NCBI GenBank assembly: GCA_963920765.1
Contig: OY987243.1
Coordinates: forward strand, 31,061,060 to 31,125,059
DNA: 64,000 nucleotides
Direction of reading: 5' to 3'
From: Ulota crispa
Taxonomy: Eukaryota; Streptophyta; Bryopsida; Orthotrichales; Orthotrichaceae
Shown here: one piece after another, positions 34,152-45,379 of the stretch
Numbering within the stretch: position 1 is the stretch's first letter
Layout of the letters: every line of letters begins with the position of its first letter
The notes under the pieces: model-generated
Told to the model about the DNA's origin: nothing
The model's input: only the letters and a program-made list of their open reading frames with translations
The model's database searches: none
Made by a program: the position numbers and the translations under genes

Positions 34152-35226
34152 GGTCCTATTACCATGGATTTAGGGTGACCAAGATAAGCCGCACACCTAT
34201 TACCGTGGAATAAGCAATGGGGTGGTTCTTCACAAATGGTATGTATTCCGCAGCCCTACCATCTCGAATGATTAATTTGTGCTTCTTTGTACATACTGCT
34301 TGACGTATAAATGTAATTCATACTGGTGCAAACTAGCTGATTCTAGGACCTCTCATAAGTTGTTTAAATTGTTCTTCATTCAGTTAGTACCGGAGACTAG
34401 GTTATTTTTTCTGAACATTCATCCAAGAATGATCTCAAAAACAGTGTAGTGTCCATGAAAATAAATTACAAACTTCCACTAGAAGTTCCTTCTATAGTGG
34501 TTTTATTATTTGAACATTCTTCCAAGAATGATGTCTGAGGGTGGCTATTGTCCGCAAAGAAATGGACTTGAACATTCTTCCAAAAATGATTTCATAAGGT
34601 GCCCTATGTCCGTGAAGAAATGAACTTGAACATTCCAAGAATGATGTCCTAGGGAGGCTACTATTCACAAAGAAATGCACCTCACTCCATTGAAGTTTAC
34701 TGCAAGTGAACATTATGCCAAGAATGATGTTCTAGGGGTATCACTGCCCATGAACATTTTCAGCATATTTCTTACAAAGTAATATAATTTCTACTGTGTG
34801 TTGTATGTAGAACTTCAACCTAGAAGAGCTAGCGGATATGCCTACTTGCAATTTGTCGGAGACCGTCTACAACAAGTGGCTTCAGATGTCTGGTAATCAT
34901 GGAGGTGATATACTTGAAGCTACTTGTGATGACGGTTGTTTTGTTCTTCTCTGTTTGTGACCAAATAATAATACCCAAAACTATGCACTCACTACTGTTC
35001 ATCAGATCTAAACTTCCTCTTTGACAACTTGTGTATTACACTACCAGGTCATGGCAAATCAAATTCCCTAAATTTTTGCACCTTTTTTTTTTAATACTAC
35101 CTATTTTGTTTAGTTAATGCCCTGTCATGTGCTACAATGATTTAGAAAACCTCTAAAACATTTGGCTTAATCTGCTTCAACTACACGGTCATGGGTGCAG
35201 CCTAATATCCATGGTAATAGGATCCC
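34152..35226. mobile_element. Inverted-repeat element with TCCTATTACCATGGAT ends
   Basis: Left end GGTCCTATTACCATGGATTT is mirrored by the right end (ATCCATGGTAATAGGATCCC), giving about 18 matching bases. A partial third copy (ACCTATTACCGTGGAATAA) lies just inside the left end. The element separates the hAT pseudogene body from its possible 5' exon at 35318-35713. No clear target duplication, so the superfamily is not assigned. The middle contains the tandem repeats at 34410-34750. Confidence 0.55.
34410..34750. repeat. Imperfect tandem repeat with palindromic core
   Basis: Five spaced copies of GAACATTCTTCCAAGAATGA or close variants, 60-80 bp apart, each followed by a similar GTC-rich and AAGAAATG-containing tail. 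The CATTCTT-CC-AAGAATG core is itself an inverted repeat. Confidence 0.7.
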
Positions 35227-35317
35227 GTTCTTAATTTGAGTACTATTTTCATTTAATTACTACAAGTGTTTAAACTCATCACTGTAAATTTTCATTAACA
35301 CTTCAAATGTTTAGGAT

Positions 35318-35713
35318 TTAGGCTCCACGCTCATGACTTTTCTGCTCCCGGCTCACAAGCTCACCGCTCGCTGCTCCCCCAGTAGCATTGTTGGACTTTG
35401 ATGCTTCTTCTAAAGATGCATCAATAGAAACAAGTACCTTGTGCAACAAAGGACCATCATTTTGAATCACCCCTTCATTCTCCACTAGTGCCAATGGAAC
35501 ACTTTGCTGTTGCACTGTTTCAGTAAACGTCACGAGTAAAGCATCACCACTTCTAGAGTTACAAGAGTGCAAGAAATAAGCTTGCAAAGTTGTCTTTTGT
35601 CTTGCCTTCTCATGCCCCCGCTCCTCAATCAATCGCCGACTTTGCTGCATTTTTTGAGCAGCTGCTTCTTTCTCCTTTTGTAATCTTGCTCGTTTCTTTT
35701 GCGTTAAGTGCAA
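35318..35713 (-). pseudogene. Possible 5' exon of the hAT gene
   Basis: A 131-codon minus-strand frame rich in Lys, Arg, Glu and Gln at its start (RARLQKEKEAAAQKMQQS). It lies on the same strand 1.3 kb upstream of the hAT zinc-finger segment, with the inverted-repeat element between. I do not recognise the sequence; the link to hAT is by position only. Confidence 0.3.
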
Positions 35714-35819
35714 CCGCTTTCTTCAATGCCAAGGCATTGGCCACCACTGCCAACCCTACATTGACTTGGACAGGAACTTCCATCCCCAATTCTTGGACCT
35801 CACACTAAAGCAACCTCAA

Positions 35820-36607
35820 AAAATGTTCAAGGGTGAAGTCAAACTCATTTAATCGTAAGTGCAAAGATGAAAAGCTTAGAAACTTCAATAAAATCACCAA
35901 GACAAAAAGCTCTTGACTTTAGCCAACTCTTGTCCAAATCCAAACTTTGACACCAAATCAGACAAACTACCAATCACTCAAAACCCTGTGCTTACACCAC
36001 AAACAACACTTACATTGCAAGCATAGACATTGCAATAACAAAGACAAGCAATGAAGGAAAGATATAGAATAGTTCATTTTAAAAATCTCCAACGAAACAG
36101 CTAAGGAGTAACTACTAGACACCTAACAAAGCCTCCAAAATTAACACAACAAAAGTAAAGACACAAATGCTGCAGTCCCGTCACTGTTGTGGTGCCGCCT
36201 TGCAACACATAAAGAGTTGCTCGTTGCACTCCCGCACCGTTGTCACTATTGTTGCGCTTCCTTGAAAACGTGTAACAAGTTCCACAGAGCCTCAGATGCC
36301 ACAAGCTCACAATCTCCAAGACAAACAATAATAATTGCTCTCGGTCTGGCAATCTAGATTTTGCAAAGAAATCTAAGTTCCTAACGCCCTAACAACACTA
36401 TTTTCACAAATGTGAATAAAACTATCAGTCTATCACCACAAAAGCAGCCTCAGACGCCAGAAGACTACATTCTCCAAGACGAACAACACCATTTGCTCTT
36501 GATCTGGCAATGCAAAGAAGGACTCTAAGTCTCTGACATGGCGACATACAAATGTGAATAAAACTATCAATTCAACTTTAACTTATCACCACAAACTAGC
36601 AAAGTGC
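35820..36607. other. Intergenic region
   Basis: Includes a local duplication (CACAAGCTCACAATCTCCAAGACAAAC and a related ACTACATTCTCCAAGACGAAC about 160 bp on). No recognisable gene. Confidence 0.45.
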
Positions 36608-36611
36608 TTAA

Positions 36612-37263
36612 CCCCCGAGCGCCCCTGAGGCCATGTTATGGCTTCTCTTGATTTAAATGAGCCTTTTTGTAGGATAGGATCTAATTTTTTGACTTTGTTG
36701 TAAACTACAATTAGTAAGGTACTCAAGTGGTCCATGCAAGTGGAGTAATGGCAAGTCAAATCAAATGTTGTACAAGTACCTAGGATGTCTTGATTGTATG
36801 GAATACAATACAAGGTGAGGTTTAGGGTAGCACTTAGATGTTACAATTTGTCAAATTCCCTTGTAAGTTTCCTTGCAATGTGTTTTGTTGAAGCCCTAGA
36901 GCTTAGCATTCAAAGAAGTACAATCTTCAATAATTTGCATATGTGTGCATTCACATCTAATCTTGCTACTCACAAAATCTGAGATGAATCAAGGGCTTTT
37001 AGAATTTTGTAAAAATTAATAAATAGCAGCTATATGCCAAAAAATGAGATTCTGCCATCACATGTTGTTTGATCAAATGTTATAATCTCTCATCTTCCAC
37101 AATCAATTGTTCCCAAAATTTGCAAGCCATTTTCTAAGTAGGTGTTCTACTGTTTTCAATGGTCACTTTTTGTGGATCATCCAATTAGTTGAGATATGAT
37201 GCACCAAAGTTGTAGGTCTCCAAAAAGCCTGATTTTGGTGAAATTGGGCTGGGCACTCCGAGA
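36612..37263 (+). mobile_element. TTAA-flanked MITE family B, copy 3
   Basis: TTAA at 36608-36611 and 37264-37267. Left end CCCCCGAGCGCCC is well kept; the right end is eroded (GGGCACTCCGAGA). The interior follows copy 2 (for example AATGGCAAGTCAA, GTGTGCATTCACATCTAATC, TTCAATGGTCACTTTTTGTG). Length 652 bp against 771 in copy 2 because an internal block is missing. Confidence 0.75.
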
Positions 37264-37267
37264 TTAA

Positions 37268-38425
37268 GCTTAAACTCTGGAAGTTTGAAACCCAACAGCA
37301 TTGAAGCCACAACCCTACAAGAGTATCGTAATGTGATAGTTGACAAGCCTTTGTTGAGTATCATAGTGTGATACAGTGACATCTTGAGTCTTTCGTTGAC
37401 TATTGGAGTCATGTAGTGTGACATCTTGAGTCTTTTGTTGATTACTGTAATCACGTAGTGTGACAGCTTAAGACTTCTATTGATTACCTTATGCTAGATT
37501 TAGACCTAGCCCTTGGAAGGAATGTTGTTAACATGTAAGAGTGGGCATTGTTGGTGTTAAGACTTTTTCCAAGGTACAGTTAATTAGGAACAATGGGGTT
37601 AAAGCGGTTTTACTTTAGAAAGTGACGTGCTATTCAGATCTAAGATCTGACAAAAAAGTAGGGTTAAGCTCAGAAGTGCCAGCTTAGAAAAAGGAGGGAT
37701 GGGAAAGGTAGGGGTTCACATATCATGTTGGGTTTTTCTTAAAATTGACGTTCTTTATGAAATTAACTTGGCTTGCAATTGGGGCGCTACGCTGCATAAT
37801 TGTTAGAGTGCTCATTTGTCTTCCTTGTTTTGAACTTGTCATTGCTGCTCCTGTGCGCTACATTGCGCCTGTCACAAAGGCGGTTGATTCTATACTTCAA
37901 AGTCGTTGCGTTTCTTTTTTTCTGGCGGAGTTGTTGCGGCAGTTCCATGCTTCGGCGTCGCGCCTTCTTCAGAGGCGGTCGGTTTGTCCTTGTCTCCAAA
38001 TTTTGCTTCAATTTTGTCAAAGGAGCAGAAGTGCAATTTGTTGTTGATGACAGTGGATGCTCATATTGGGGATTTTGAAGGAATTGTGCTTGCTTTTTTG
38101 TGCTCAGACATTGGAGGTTGCTGTTGATTTCTATGGTAGAGGTGTTCTGAAGAGGACTGCTTTGTTTCACGGCCCAAGATTTCCCACCGCAACTTTGCGG
38201 TGCAGGTACGTTGCTGGATTGATGTTTATTCTTTGCTTCTTGTTCAATACGCTCAATTGCTATAGCAAAAAGATTGACTGCAGCAATAAGTAGAAAGGTT
38301 GTATTGGAGTAGACAAGGCCATTAGCTTTTCATTTCTCTTTCAGTGTTCAATTACACATTATGACCCACATGAGATGCTTGAATATGTAGGGGGGTTTTT
38401 ATAGCATGAATGAAAGTTCAGGGTT
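37268..38425. other. Intergenic region before the Harbinger pseudogene
   Basis: A local repeat of CACGTAGTGTGACA-type units (37330-37470) is present. Overlapping frames at 37745-38293 on both strands reach 100-127 codons but match nothing I recognise; they could be a first exon of the Harbinger transposon or chance. Confidence 0.4.
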
Positions 38426-39889
38426 TTGGATGATCAAACCTCATGTGCGTTTCACAAATTTTGTTTCTTGTTTCCTGTAATTGATGTGCGTGTTGCTGTG
38501 ATGGGCAAGGTTACAAAACACGGAGTTATGGACACAGACAGGGATGCTCAATCCGCTTTGGCGGTGGCTGTCTGGTTGTTGGTGCAACTCATTTATGCGC
38601 ATTATGATCTACTTTTGTCTCTGTCCAGTCTTCACAAAGAAGAAGAGACAGATAATGTTGGTGAGCTTTTGGAGACTCTTCAACATGACATACAAGATCC
38701 AGTAACTACATTTCTATCAGGCCTTCATGCTTTTTGGTTGAGCACCCCATGTTTTCTCTTTAATGATGATCTAGGGTATTGGGTTTTGCCTCGCTCTACT
38801 ACTTGGTTCTCAAGATTCCTTATGGATTAGTATGACAACACTAGATGGTTGGAGATGTTCAAAATGTCCTAGCGCACTATCTTTGCCCTAGCTAACCTCT
38901 TGGCTCCACAAGTGCGCAAGTAGGACACAAAATACCACTTGGCAATTCCCGTGATCATTTGTGTTGCATGCACATTGTACAAGTTAGCGCTTGGGATTCC
39001 TTTTCTTGTTTGTTTAGAGTTCTTTGTGATTGGTAAGAGCATTGTTTGCATAGTGCTTTGAGAAGTTGTACATGCTATTAATGTGACACTGCAATACCAG
39101 ATTAGCTGGCCCACGGGGGGCTGGTTACGGCTTACACAGCAAAAGTTCTTCAGCCTATGTGGGCTACCTGCAATACTTGGTGCAATTGATGGTACACATG
39201 TATCCATCGCAAAGCCTTGGCATATCTCTATAGATTACTACTACTTTAAATCAGGGGGACATACGTTGAACTGCCAAGCAGTTGTGGATAGCGACAAACA
39301 CTTTTTAGACCTTTACCTTGGCATGCCTGGTTCAACTAATGATTCACAGATGCTTTGGAGGTCCTCCCTTTATGACCTGGTGACGCATGGCAACCTATTT
39401 AGCAACCTAGCAGCCTATGAAGGTTTTTTTCCTTATCTCCTTGGAGACCAAGGTTACCCCTTGTTCCCCTGGCTCATGGTTCTCCAGTGCGCCAATGTCT
39501 AATTATCTATGGCAAACTCTCTTTTCAACAAGAGACTGCAAAAGGGTAGGTCTGTGGTTGAGAATGCTTTTGGTATTCTCAAGCAAACTTTCAGGAAGCT
39601 CTTGACCAAGTCTAATTTAGATATTGCTTTTCTTCCGGATGCCATACTCTGTTGTGCAATCTTGCATAACATGTTATTAGGTCAAATGAAGGAGGACGTT
39701 CAAAATTTCCTTGGAATTCTTTGCACTGAAGGCTTGGATAGCAAAGTAGTGGACAATAGTGCAGCTGACGAGGATGGCACAAACGGCAACAGAGGAGGTT
39801 CATTCCCAGAGACAGCTGACACTGTTGCAGCGACCAAGAAGAGGCGCCTTCTCGGTGTACAGCCGACGCAACGGCTGCAGCTCTTATAG
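38426..39889 (+). pseudogene. PIF/Harbinger transposase (HARBI1-like DDE nuclease), five in-frame stops
   Basis: A single reading frame runs the whole length without frameshift but is stopped at 38828, 38870, 38921, 39059 and 39500. Before the core, a helix-turn-helix-like segment reads LEMFKMS...RTIFALANLL and FFVIGKSIVC. The DDE_4 nuclease core is clear: GAIDGTHVSI (first Asp), VVDSDKHFLDLYLGMPGS with STNDSQML (second region), LLGDQGYPLFPWLM (third Asp) and VVENAFGILKQTFRKL (Glu). Harbinger elements make 3-bp TTA/TAA target duplications, and two TTA-flanked MITEs lie in this window, but no terminal repeats linking them to this gene were found. Confidence 0.88.
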
Positions 39890-40407
39890 CTCCGCAGTTA
39901 AGTACCTTTGCAAATACTAAATGCTTTCAATATTTAAATTGAATGTTAAATTCTTTGTAATAGAAGACTTGATTCAATTGTTATGAGAATTGGTGAAATA
40001 ATTACATGTTTACAAAACCATAATCATCTTAAATCCATATAAATGAAAACAAATCACTTTGGGTGAAAAAAAAAAAATCTTTGTCTTTGTAAACACTAAG
40101 GCTATGTGACACTACGGTATTAGGATAATCCCATGTTGGCCCTACCATCACTTACAACAAAATCAATGTGGCAATTCAATGACCCAAAGTGAAGACTTTA
40201 TGGCATCTAAACAAGATGGCAACAACTCTAGCTTTCCATGGCTTTTGCACAAGAGCAAATGGGCAATAACCACGACATGTATTATTTCTTTTGGGCCTTG
40301 AAAATTGCTATTGATAATGAAATTGAGGAGAAATTGGCATATTCAAATTTTTTAACGGTGCTTTTGGATTTGAATGGTGGCATCAACTCTCAATTTGAGA
40401 AGAGTTT
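39890..40407. other. Spacer after the Harbinger pseudogene
   Basis: AT-rich sequence with no gene; a 92-codon plus-strand frame (40238-40516) overlaps the family G fragment that follows and is unlikely to be coding. Confidence 0.45.
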
Positions 40408-40640
40408 TATGGAAGCCTCACGCTACAAACTTTTAGACAAGATTGCAGTCTGGCATTTTTCAAAGTATTTTCCCCCTTTTTCTTCCATAGGTTTGAAGCT
40501 GACTTTTTTTTTTTGAGGCAATTGGGCCTTAGATTGCCCAAAACAAAAACACTGCTGCACATACACTAATGCAAGGCCAAGATGGGAAAGCTCGTTAATT
40601 TTTAGAAACATGAATAAAAGTAATAATTTGCCCCATATTT
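40408..40640 (+). repeat. Family G repeat fragment, copy 3
   Basis: Matches 16620-16790 of family G copy 1: CTACAA, then a CCCCTTTTTCTTCC-like segment, GCTTGAAGC-like segment, and TTTTTTTGAGGCAATTGGGC. Ends were not located. Confidence 0.6.
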
Positions 40641-40952
40641 TGGAGTTGTTTGATGGTATTCTACTCCATGGTTCTGGATGGGTCTTTGAATCCAAAAGTA
40701 AAATCAAGATTCCTAATTTGATCTTTTGATGGTAAATATCTAAACTCTTACATTTCTGTGGCTAGTGAAAAATTAGAGCATTTCCACCCTGGCCTCACAT
40801 CGACGTATGTGTAGTAAACCAAGCCAACTTTGAATACTTGTACAAGAAACTCAATGTATGGACTAGGTTACCAATTCTACAATCAAAGGGATTATGTGGT
40901 GATTAGGCCATCAGACTTTCTGCACAATTCTCAACACCAATAACATATTCAA

Positions 40953-41869
40953 TCCCTAAAGGACCGAGCAAAGTTTTCACCAAAAACTCTTCAAAATTGT
41001 CATTTTTAGAGCATCAACCAAATTTGAAAACAAAAACATTTTTATGCATATTTTGACCGTATGATCTTGAAGAAGAATGGTTTTAGAAGATGTGGAAAAA
41101 ATTTCAAAGTTTTCCACCCTGTGGATTGGAAGTTAGAATGGTTTGAATATTCAAAAATGTCTTTTGAAAAACCAGGCAGCTACCCTTCAAAAGGTGAAAT
41201 TCCTAAGGAAAAAAGGCCATGTGGGTGGTGCTTCTCTAAATCCCTTATTCCACTTAAGTAAAGTACATGTCAAAAAATTTTCAAATCATTTGGAGTTGTA
41301 TAACATATGGAAAAAATTTAGTAAGTAAAAAGAAGTAGAGAATAATTTAAAACACTAAATTGTTAAGAATTTAATTATGGAAATGAAAAATGCCAATCCC
41401 TATAGTCATAATGTTGTCATAAACAATATTCATCCTTTTGTTTTTTTGTTTTTTTTTCAAAATGTTGAAAATTGAGTAAAATAAAGGACTTCAAAGTTTA
41501 TTTTGGAGTAGATAATCCATAATTGCCCGCAAACAAAAAATCCTCATAACTTTCATCTGGTTGATACAAATGGAATGATTTAAAGCTTCCTACATTTGCA
41601 TAAATCTCCTAAACCAATTTCAAATTTTTTTTTTTGAAAAAAGTGATTTTTAAAATTTGCCCAGGCTGCCTGACGAGCGTAAAAAACAACATATTAGGCC
41701 ATAACTTTTTACTCATAATTCCAAATGTCATGAAATTTAGTGCATATGAAAGATAAACCTTGTCCCCACATTCTGTTAAAATTTCAGCCTTAAATATGAA
41801 AAGCTCCAATCATAGGTACCTACCAAAAATCGCTTTATTTCTAAAAAAAAGGGTCTGGTCCTTTAGGGG
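40953..41869 (+). mobile_element. TTAA-type element, family F
   Basis: Right flank TTAA at 41870-41873; left flank TCAA at 40949-40952, probably a mutated TTAA. Left end TCCCTAAAGGACCGAG and right end (reverse complement) CCCCTAAAGGACCAG agree at most positions. 917 bp, no convincing coding frame. Confidence 0.68.
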
Positions 41870-42049
41870 TTAACATAAACTTATGACTCAATAGAACACC
41901 GGTATTGTAATTTTTAGTCAAATTTCTCTTAGTGACCTGGATCCAAAACCTTCCACTCTTCCAAACATATTCATTTTTGTCAGCACTTTATACCATTATT
42001 TTATTTTATAAAATGCTTTTCCTGTTTGATTGGGTTAGTGCTTGCATTG

Positions 42050-42279
42050 AGGTAGAGGGCTCTAAAATGGAGCGGGCTCTAAAATGGTGCACTTCTAGGA
42101 ATGATTAACATGTTCCTCTTACATATCTATTGCTGTCATTAATGAGTTAGGTGGGACTAGCTATAAAGCTAGTCCCACCTAACTCATCAATGACAATAAT
42201 AAATATGTGAGAGGAACATGTCAATCATTCCTAGAAGTGCACCATTTTAGAGCCCGCTCCATTTTAGAGCCCTCTACCT
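42050..42279. mobile_element. Foldback MITE, near-perfect 230-bp palindrome
   Basis: The two halves (42050-42157 and 42172-42279) are inverted copies differing at a handful of positions, meeting around GACTAGCTATAAAGCTAGTC. Ends AGGTAGAGGGCTCT and inverted AGAGCCCTCTACCT; TA follows on the right, TG precedes on the left. The ends resemble the AGGTAG ends of family D, so a TA-target origin is likely. Transcribed, it would form a long hairpin. Confidence 0.82.
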
Positions 42280-42281
42280 TA

Positions 42282-44106
42282 GTTGTCGATGAAAGTGAGT
42301 CACTTCTAGACTTCTCAACCAGCGCATGTTTTTTTTGTTTGCAGATTCTAGTTGTGAAAAACTGGGTAATACATGGAGGGATCAACCCTGATTGGTCCAA
42401 ATCTGTCAAAATTTTGTTCGTCTATCTCCATTTTGCCAAAAAGTGCCTTGTTCTCAACCCTTTCAAAAATTCTTTATTCCATAGTGTGGAGTATTGTTGT
42501 GCTCTTTGAAGTCAAAGGGTTACACACTAAATGTGGCCCTATGTGGTGTGGCAAAGATAGGATAATGCAAAGACATATACAACAAATCTAAACAAGATGA
42601 TAAGTAGTTACTTACTCATTGGAGAATGTTCACCATTCATTTTGATTGTTCAACAATGAGGGTTTTGAAGCTCAGGCTTGGATTAAAAAAAATCTATCAG
42701 TTACGTTTAACTTCTAACTTACAACTCTTACACACAATGCTCAATATTCATGTGTCTTTCTTGGACTTTAGTTAAGTTGATTATAGATGATTAAAAATTG
42801 TGCTTCATCAGCACACAATCATGGTTGATAGGAGAACTAAAGTCATATTTATTAAATTGGGAAAGTTATATTCCCAAGTTGTATTTCACTTTAAACATTT
42901 AACTCGGTTTAAGGTGCTTACCTTGAAACCAGTTCATTCCCAAAGTCAGGATTTCTTCCTAATTTAACAAATATGGCGTTAACTTGATCAATTACATATG
43001 ATCCAACCTTAGTATACTATATCCCGACTTTGTTGGTATAATTCTAGGACAAAGTTTATATTTTGAGGAGTTTTGTTGACTAAGAACTGGATTAAACCAG
43101 GTCATTAAATTTGACTTGCAATAAAACTTTGTTGTTAACCCCGTTTTTTTCCCCATGGGGGCTTTTGAAAACTTTGTTGTTAATATGTAACTAGCTATAA
43201 CTAGCACCAAAAATTGCGTTTGGTTTCAAGTGAAGAGAGTAACATATCATTTGATAAGGTTTGTTGACAACTTTTCAGAAAAAAACCCCTCATCGGGGAA
43301 AAAACAAGGCACGACCTTAGACGTCGATCGTTGACAACTTTCAATAGTATATCATTCTTCTAGTTTGGATGAAAATTCCATCGCTAGGACTCTTTCAATG
43401 ATTTTGAGGAAAATGCAATTGAAAATTCTTTTACAACCAAGCCATTGTACTTCTTCACTTGTTTTCTCCCTATTCAAATGTGACACTGAATATTGCGTTT
43501 AGGTTGCCCCCAATTGTTTCTCAACATTTTGCGTTATATATAAATATTTATTGTTGCTATAGTAATTTTCATTAATAATTATTGCAATAATTTTTATGAG
43601 GCATCTAGTAATAACAACAAAGTTATGGAATAACAAACTAGTGACTTCTAAGTTGTAAATCATGTGAAAGTGAGTGTGAAATTCAAGTATTTAGAGAATT
43701 GCATGTGCCTCCAAATGACCAAGTGATCAATCAAGAGGTAACAATTCCAAGGTAAGCGGAAACCTAATTGTTAAGGCAACATAATTGCAATATTCAATGT
43801 ACACCAAATAGTGCATTTAGGTTGCCTCAACAATTACTGATTGCCTTATCTTGGCAAATTTGTCTCATGACTCACCTTTACCAGGTGGAGGGACCCACAT
43901 TTCTCTTTGTGCTACACTAATTCCTTGTTTTATCTAACATTCTAGCTTCCCTATTCCTTAGTTTTGATACGTGCAACATCTACTTGTTTCCACTATTGTT
44001 TATTGTTGTAATTATTGACAAAAGTTCCTGTAGTCTTGGTAAATATTTAAATAGAGTGAGATGTCAAAAAAATATTATGGGGGCAACCGGAAATGCACTA
44101 TTTAGT
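42282..44106. other. Intergenic region
   Basis: No recognisable gene. Two small hairpin inserts between direct repeats stand out: 43139-43167 and 43275-43329. The rest is AT-rich. Confidence 0.5.
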
Positions 44107-44114
44107 TTAGTGAT

Positions 44115-44522
44115 GGGAATTGATATGGACACACCTTGGGTTTGATATATGCACACCCTTTTGGATAAATTTTAAATTTTTACCATTAAAAAGTTGAGTT
44201 TGAAAATCTTAAATTTAGATTTGGACTTAGAGACTTTGATTTTAGTCTAAAACCATAAAGGGGATTAAATTGAACCACCCAATGAAAAAGCTTAACTTTT
44301 ATTACAAACAAAAGTAAAAGTAATAATTCACCCCCTAGCTAAGCTTTTTCATTGGGTGTTGTTCAATTTTAATCCCCTTTATGGTTTTAGACTAAAATCA
44401 AAGTCTCTAAGTCCAAATCTAAACTCAAATTTTTCAAATTCAGCTTTTAGATGGTAAAAATTTAAAATTTATCCAAAAAGGTGTGCATATATCAAACCCA
44501 GGGTGTGTCCATATCAATTCCC
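44115..44522. mobile_element. Foldback element with 8-bp target duplication
   Basis: A 408-bp element flanked by TTAGTGAT at 44107-44114 and 44523-44530 (perfect). Ends GGGAATTGATATGGACACAC and its inverse; each arm is about 180 bp and includes a TTTAGTCTAAAACCATAAAG block and its complement. The centre is a 45-bp loop. An 8-bp duplication suggests hAT; the G-start and very long arms would also fit a Mutator-like element. Confidence 0.82.
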
Positions 44523-44660
44523 TTAGTGATAAGCAAAACTATAGTCAAACAATATGTTTACACAACATGGGAATATACTTTACCACCTGGACCATTGTCA
44601 GCGTTGCTGAAACATGCTATAGTAGCTTGCTATTTTGCTTTGTTGCAAAAGGAAACCTTA

Positions 44661-45055
44661 AGGTAGCAGCATCCATAAGCGTTGTGTCCCCATGCCCGTC
44701 ACTTGACAGTGGCAGGGCTAATTAATAAAAAAACAAATGGTTGTGGGTGACTAAGTGATGGTTATGGGTGATGAAGTGATGGTTGTGGGTGACTACCATG
44801 AGGTTTTGAATACCCATCTCACTATTTGAGAACCAACAAGCCTTGTTTTTAGCATCTCTTACTCATGGTTCCTACAATTTCAGTGATTTTGAATTTTGAA
44901 AAATCTTTGTGAACAAATGCTTGTAATTGAAACCTTAAAATTGATGCCAACATTTTTGGTTTCCACTTCCCAACTTACAGTATTTTTTTCAAAGTTAGTC
45001 AATTGTTTTACCTACTGCAAAACCCTTATTTCCACGCTTGTGGGTGCACCTACCT
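44661..45055 (+). mobile_element. TA-flanked MITE family D, copy 2
   Basis: 395 bp with TA at 44659-44660 and 45056-45057. Starts AGGTAGCAGCATCCATAAGC, ends ACGCTTGTGGGTGCACCTACCT. Nearly identical to copy 4 (55721-56116), differing at roughly 15 positions by eye, so the family moved recently. It lies about 150 bp before the TATA box of the next gene. Confidence 0.85.
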
Positions 45056-45207
45056 TAATGACTTTTGTGAAGCAACGAACCTGTGGAGTGCGGATTGTCT
45101 GTATACGGTAGTCAACTTAGCCTTACCACCCACGCGTTGTCAAAATGACACCGGCCTTACCGTTGAATCCCAAGCCCACTCCAAACAATCGGCAGACAAA
45201 AGAAGGA

Positions 45208-45214
45208 TATAAAA
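45208..45214 (+). promoter_or_regulatory. TATA box of the basic secretory protein gene
   Basis: TATAAAA in an AAGGATATAAAAGGC context, 166 bp before the first ATG of the gene. A start of transcription about 30 bp downstream would give a 5' leader of roughly 140 bases. Confidence 0.6.
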
Positions 45215-45379
45215 GGCTCTTGACCGAACGCACTCATCACACTCATCACACTCATCAATCACTGATCGACGAGAGTTCGAAAATTGTCATTTCTTCGATT
45301 GCAAAACTCATTTCTAACGCAGACGTCACTTCTACTTCATCTGACATCTTGCGAGCACAATTTGAGAGCAGGCTTGGCT

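Noticed and set aside
37745..38293. Overlapping frames of 78-127 codons on both strands as a gene
   Set aside because: No recognisable domain, no consistent frame and no support for splicing; left as unassigned.
44483..44725. Plus-strand frames around 44480-44725 as a small gene
   Set aside because: They span the junction of a foldback element and family D copy 2.
45284..45379. A longer N-terminus for the basic secretory protein
   Set aside because: The upstream frame begins with TTG, and the signal peptide begins right after the ATG at 45380.
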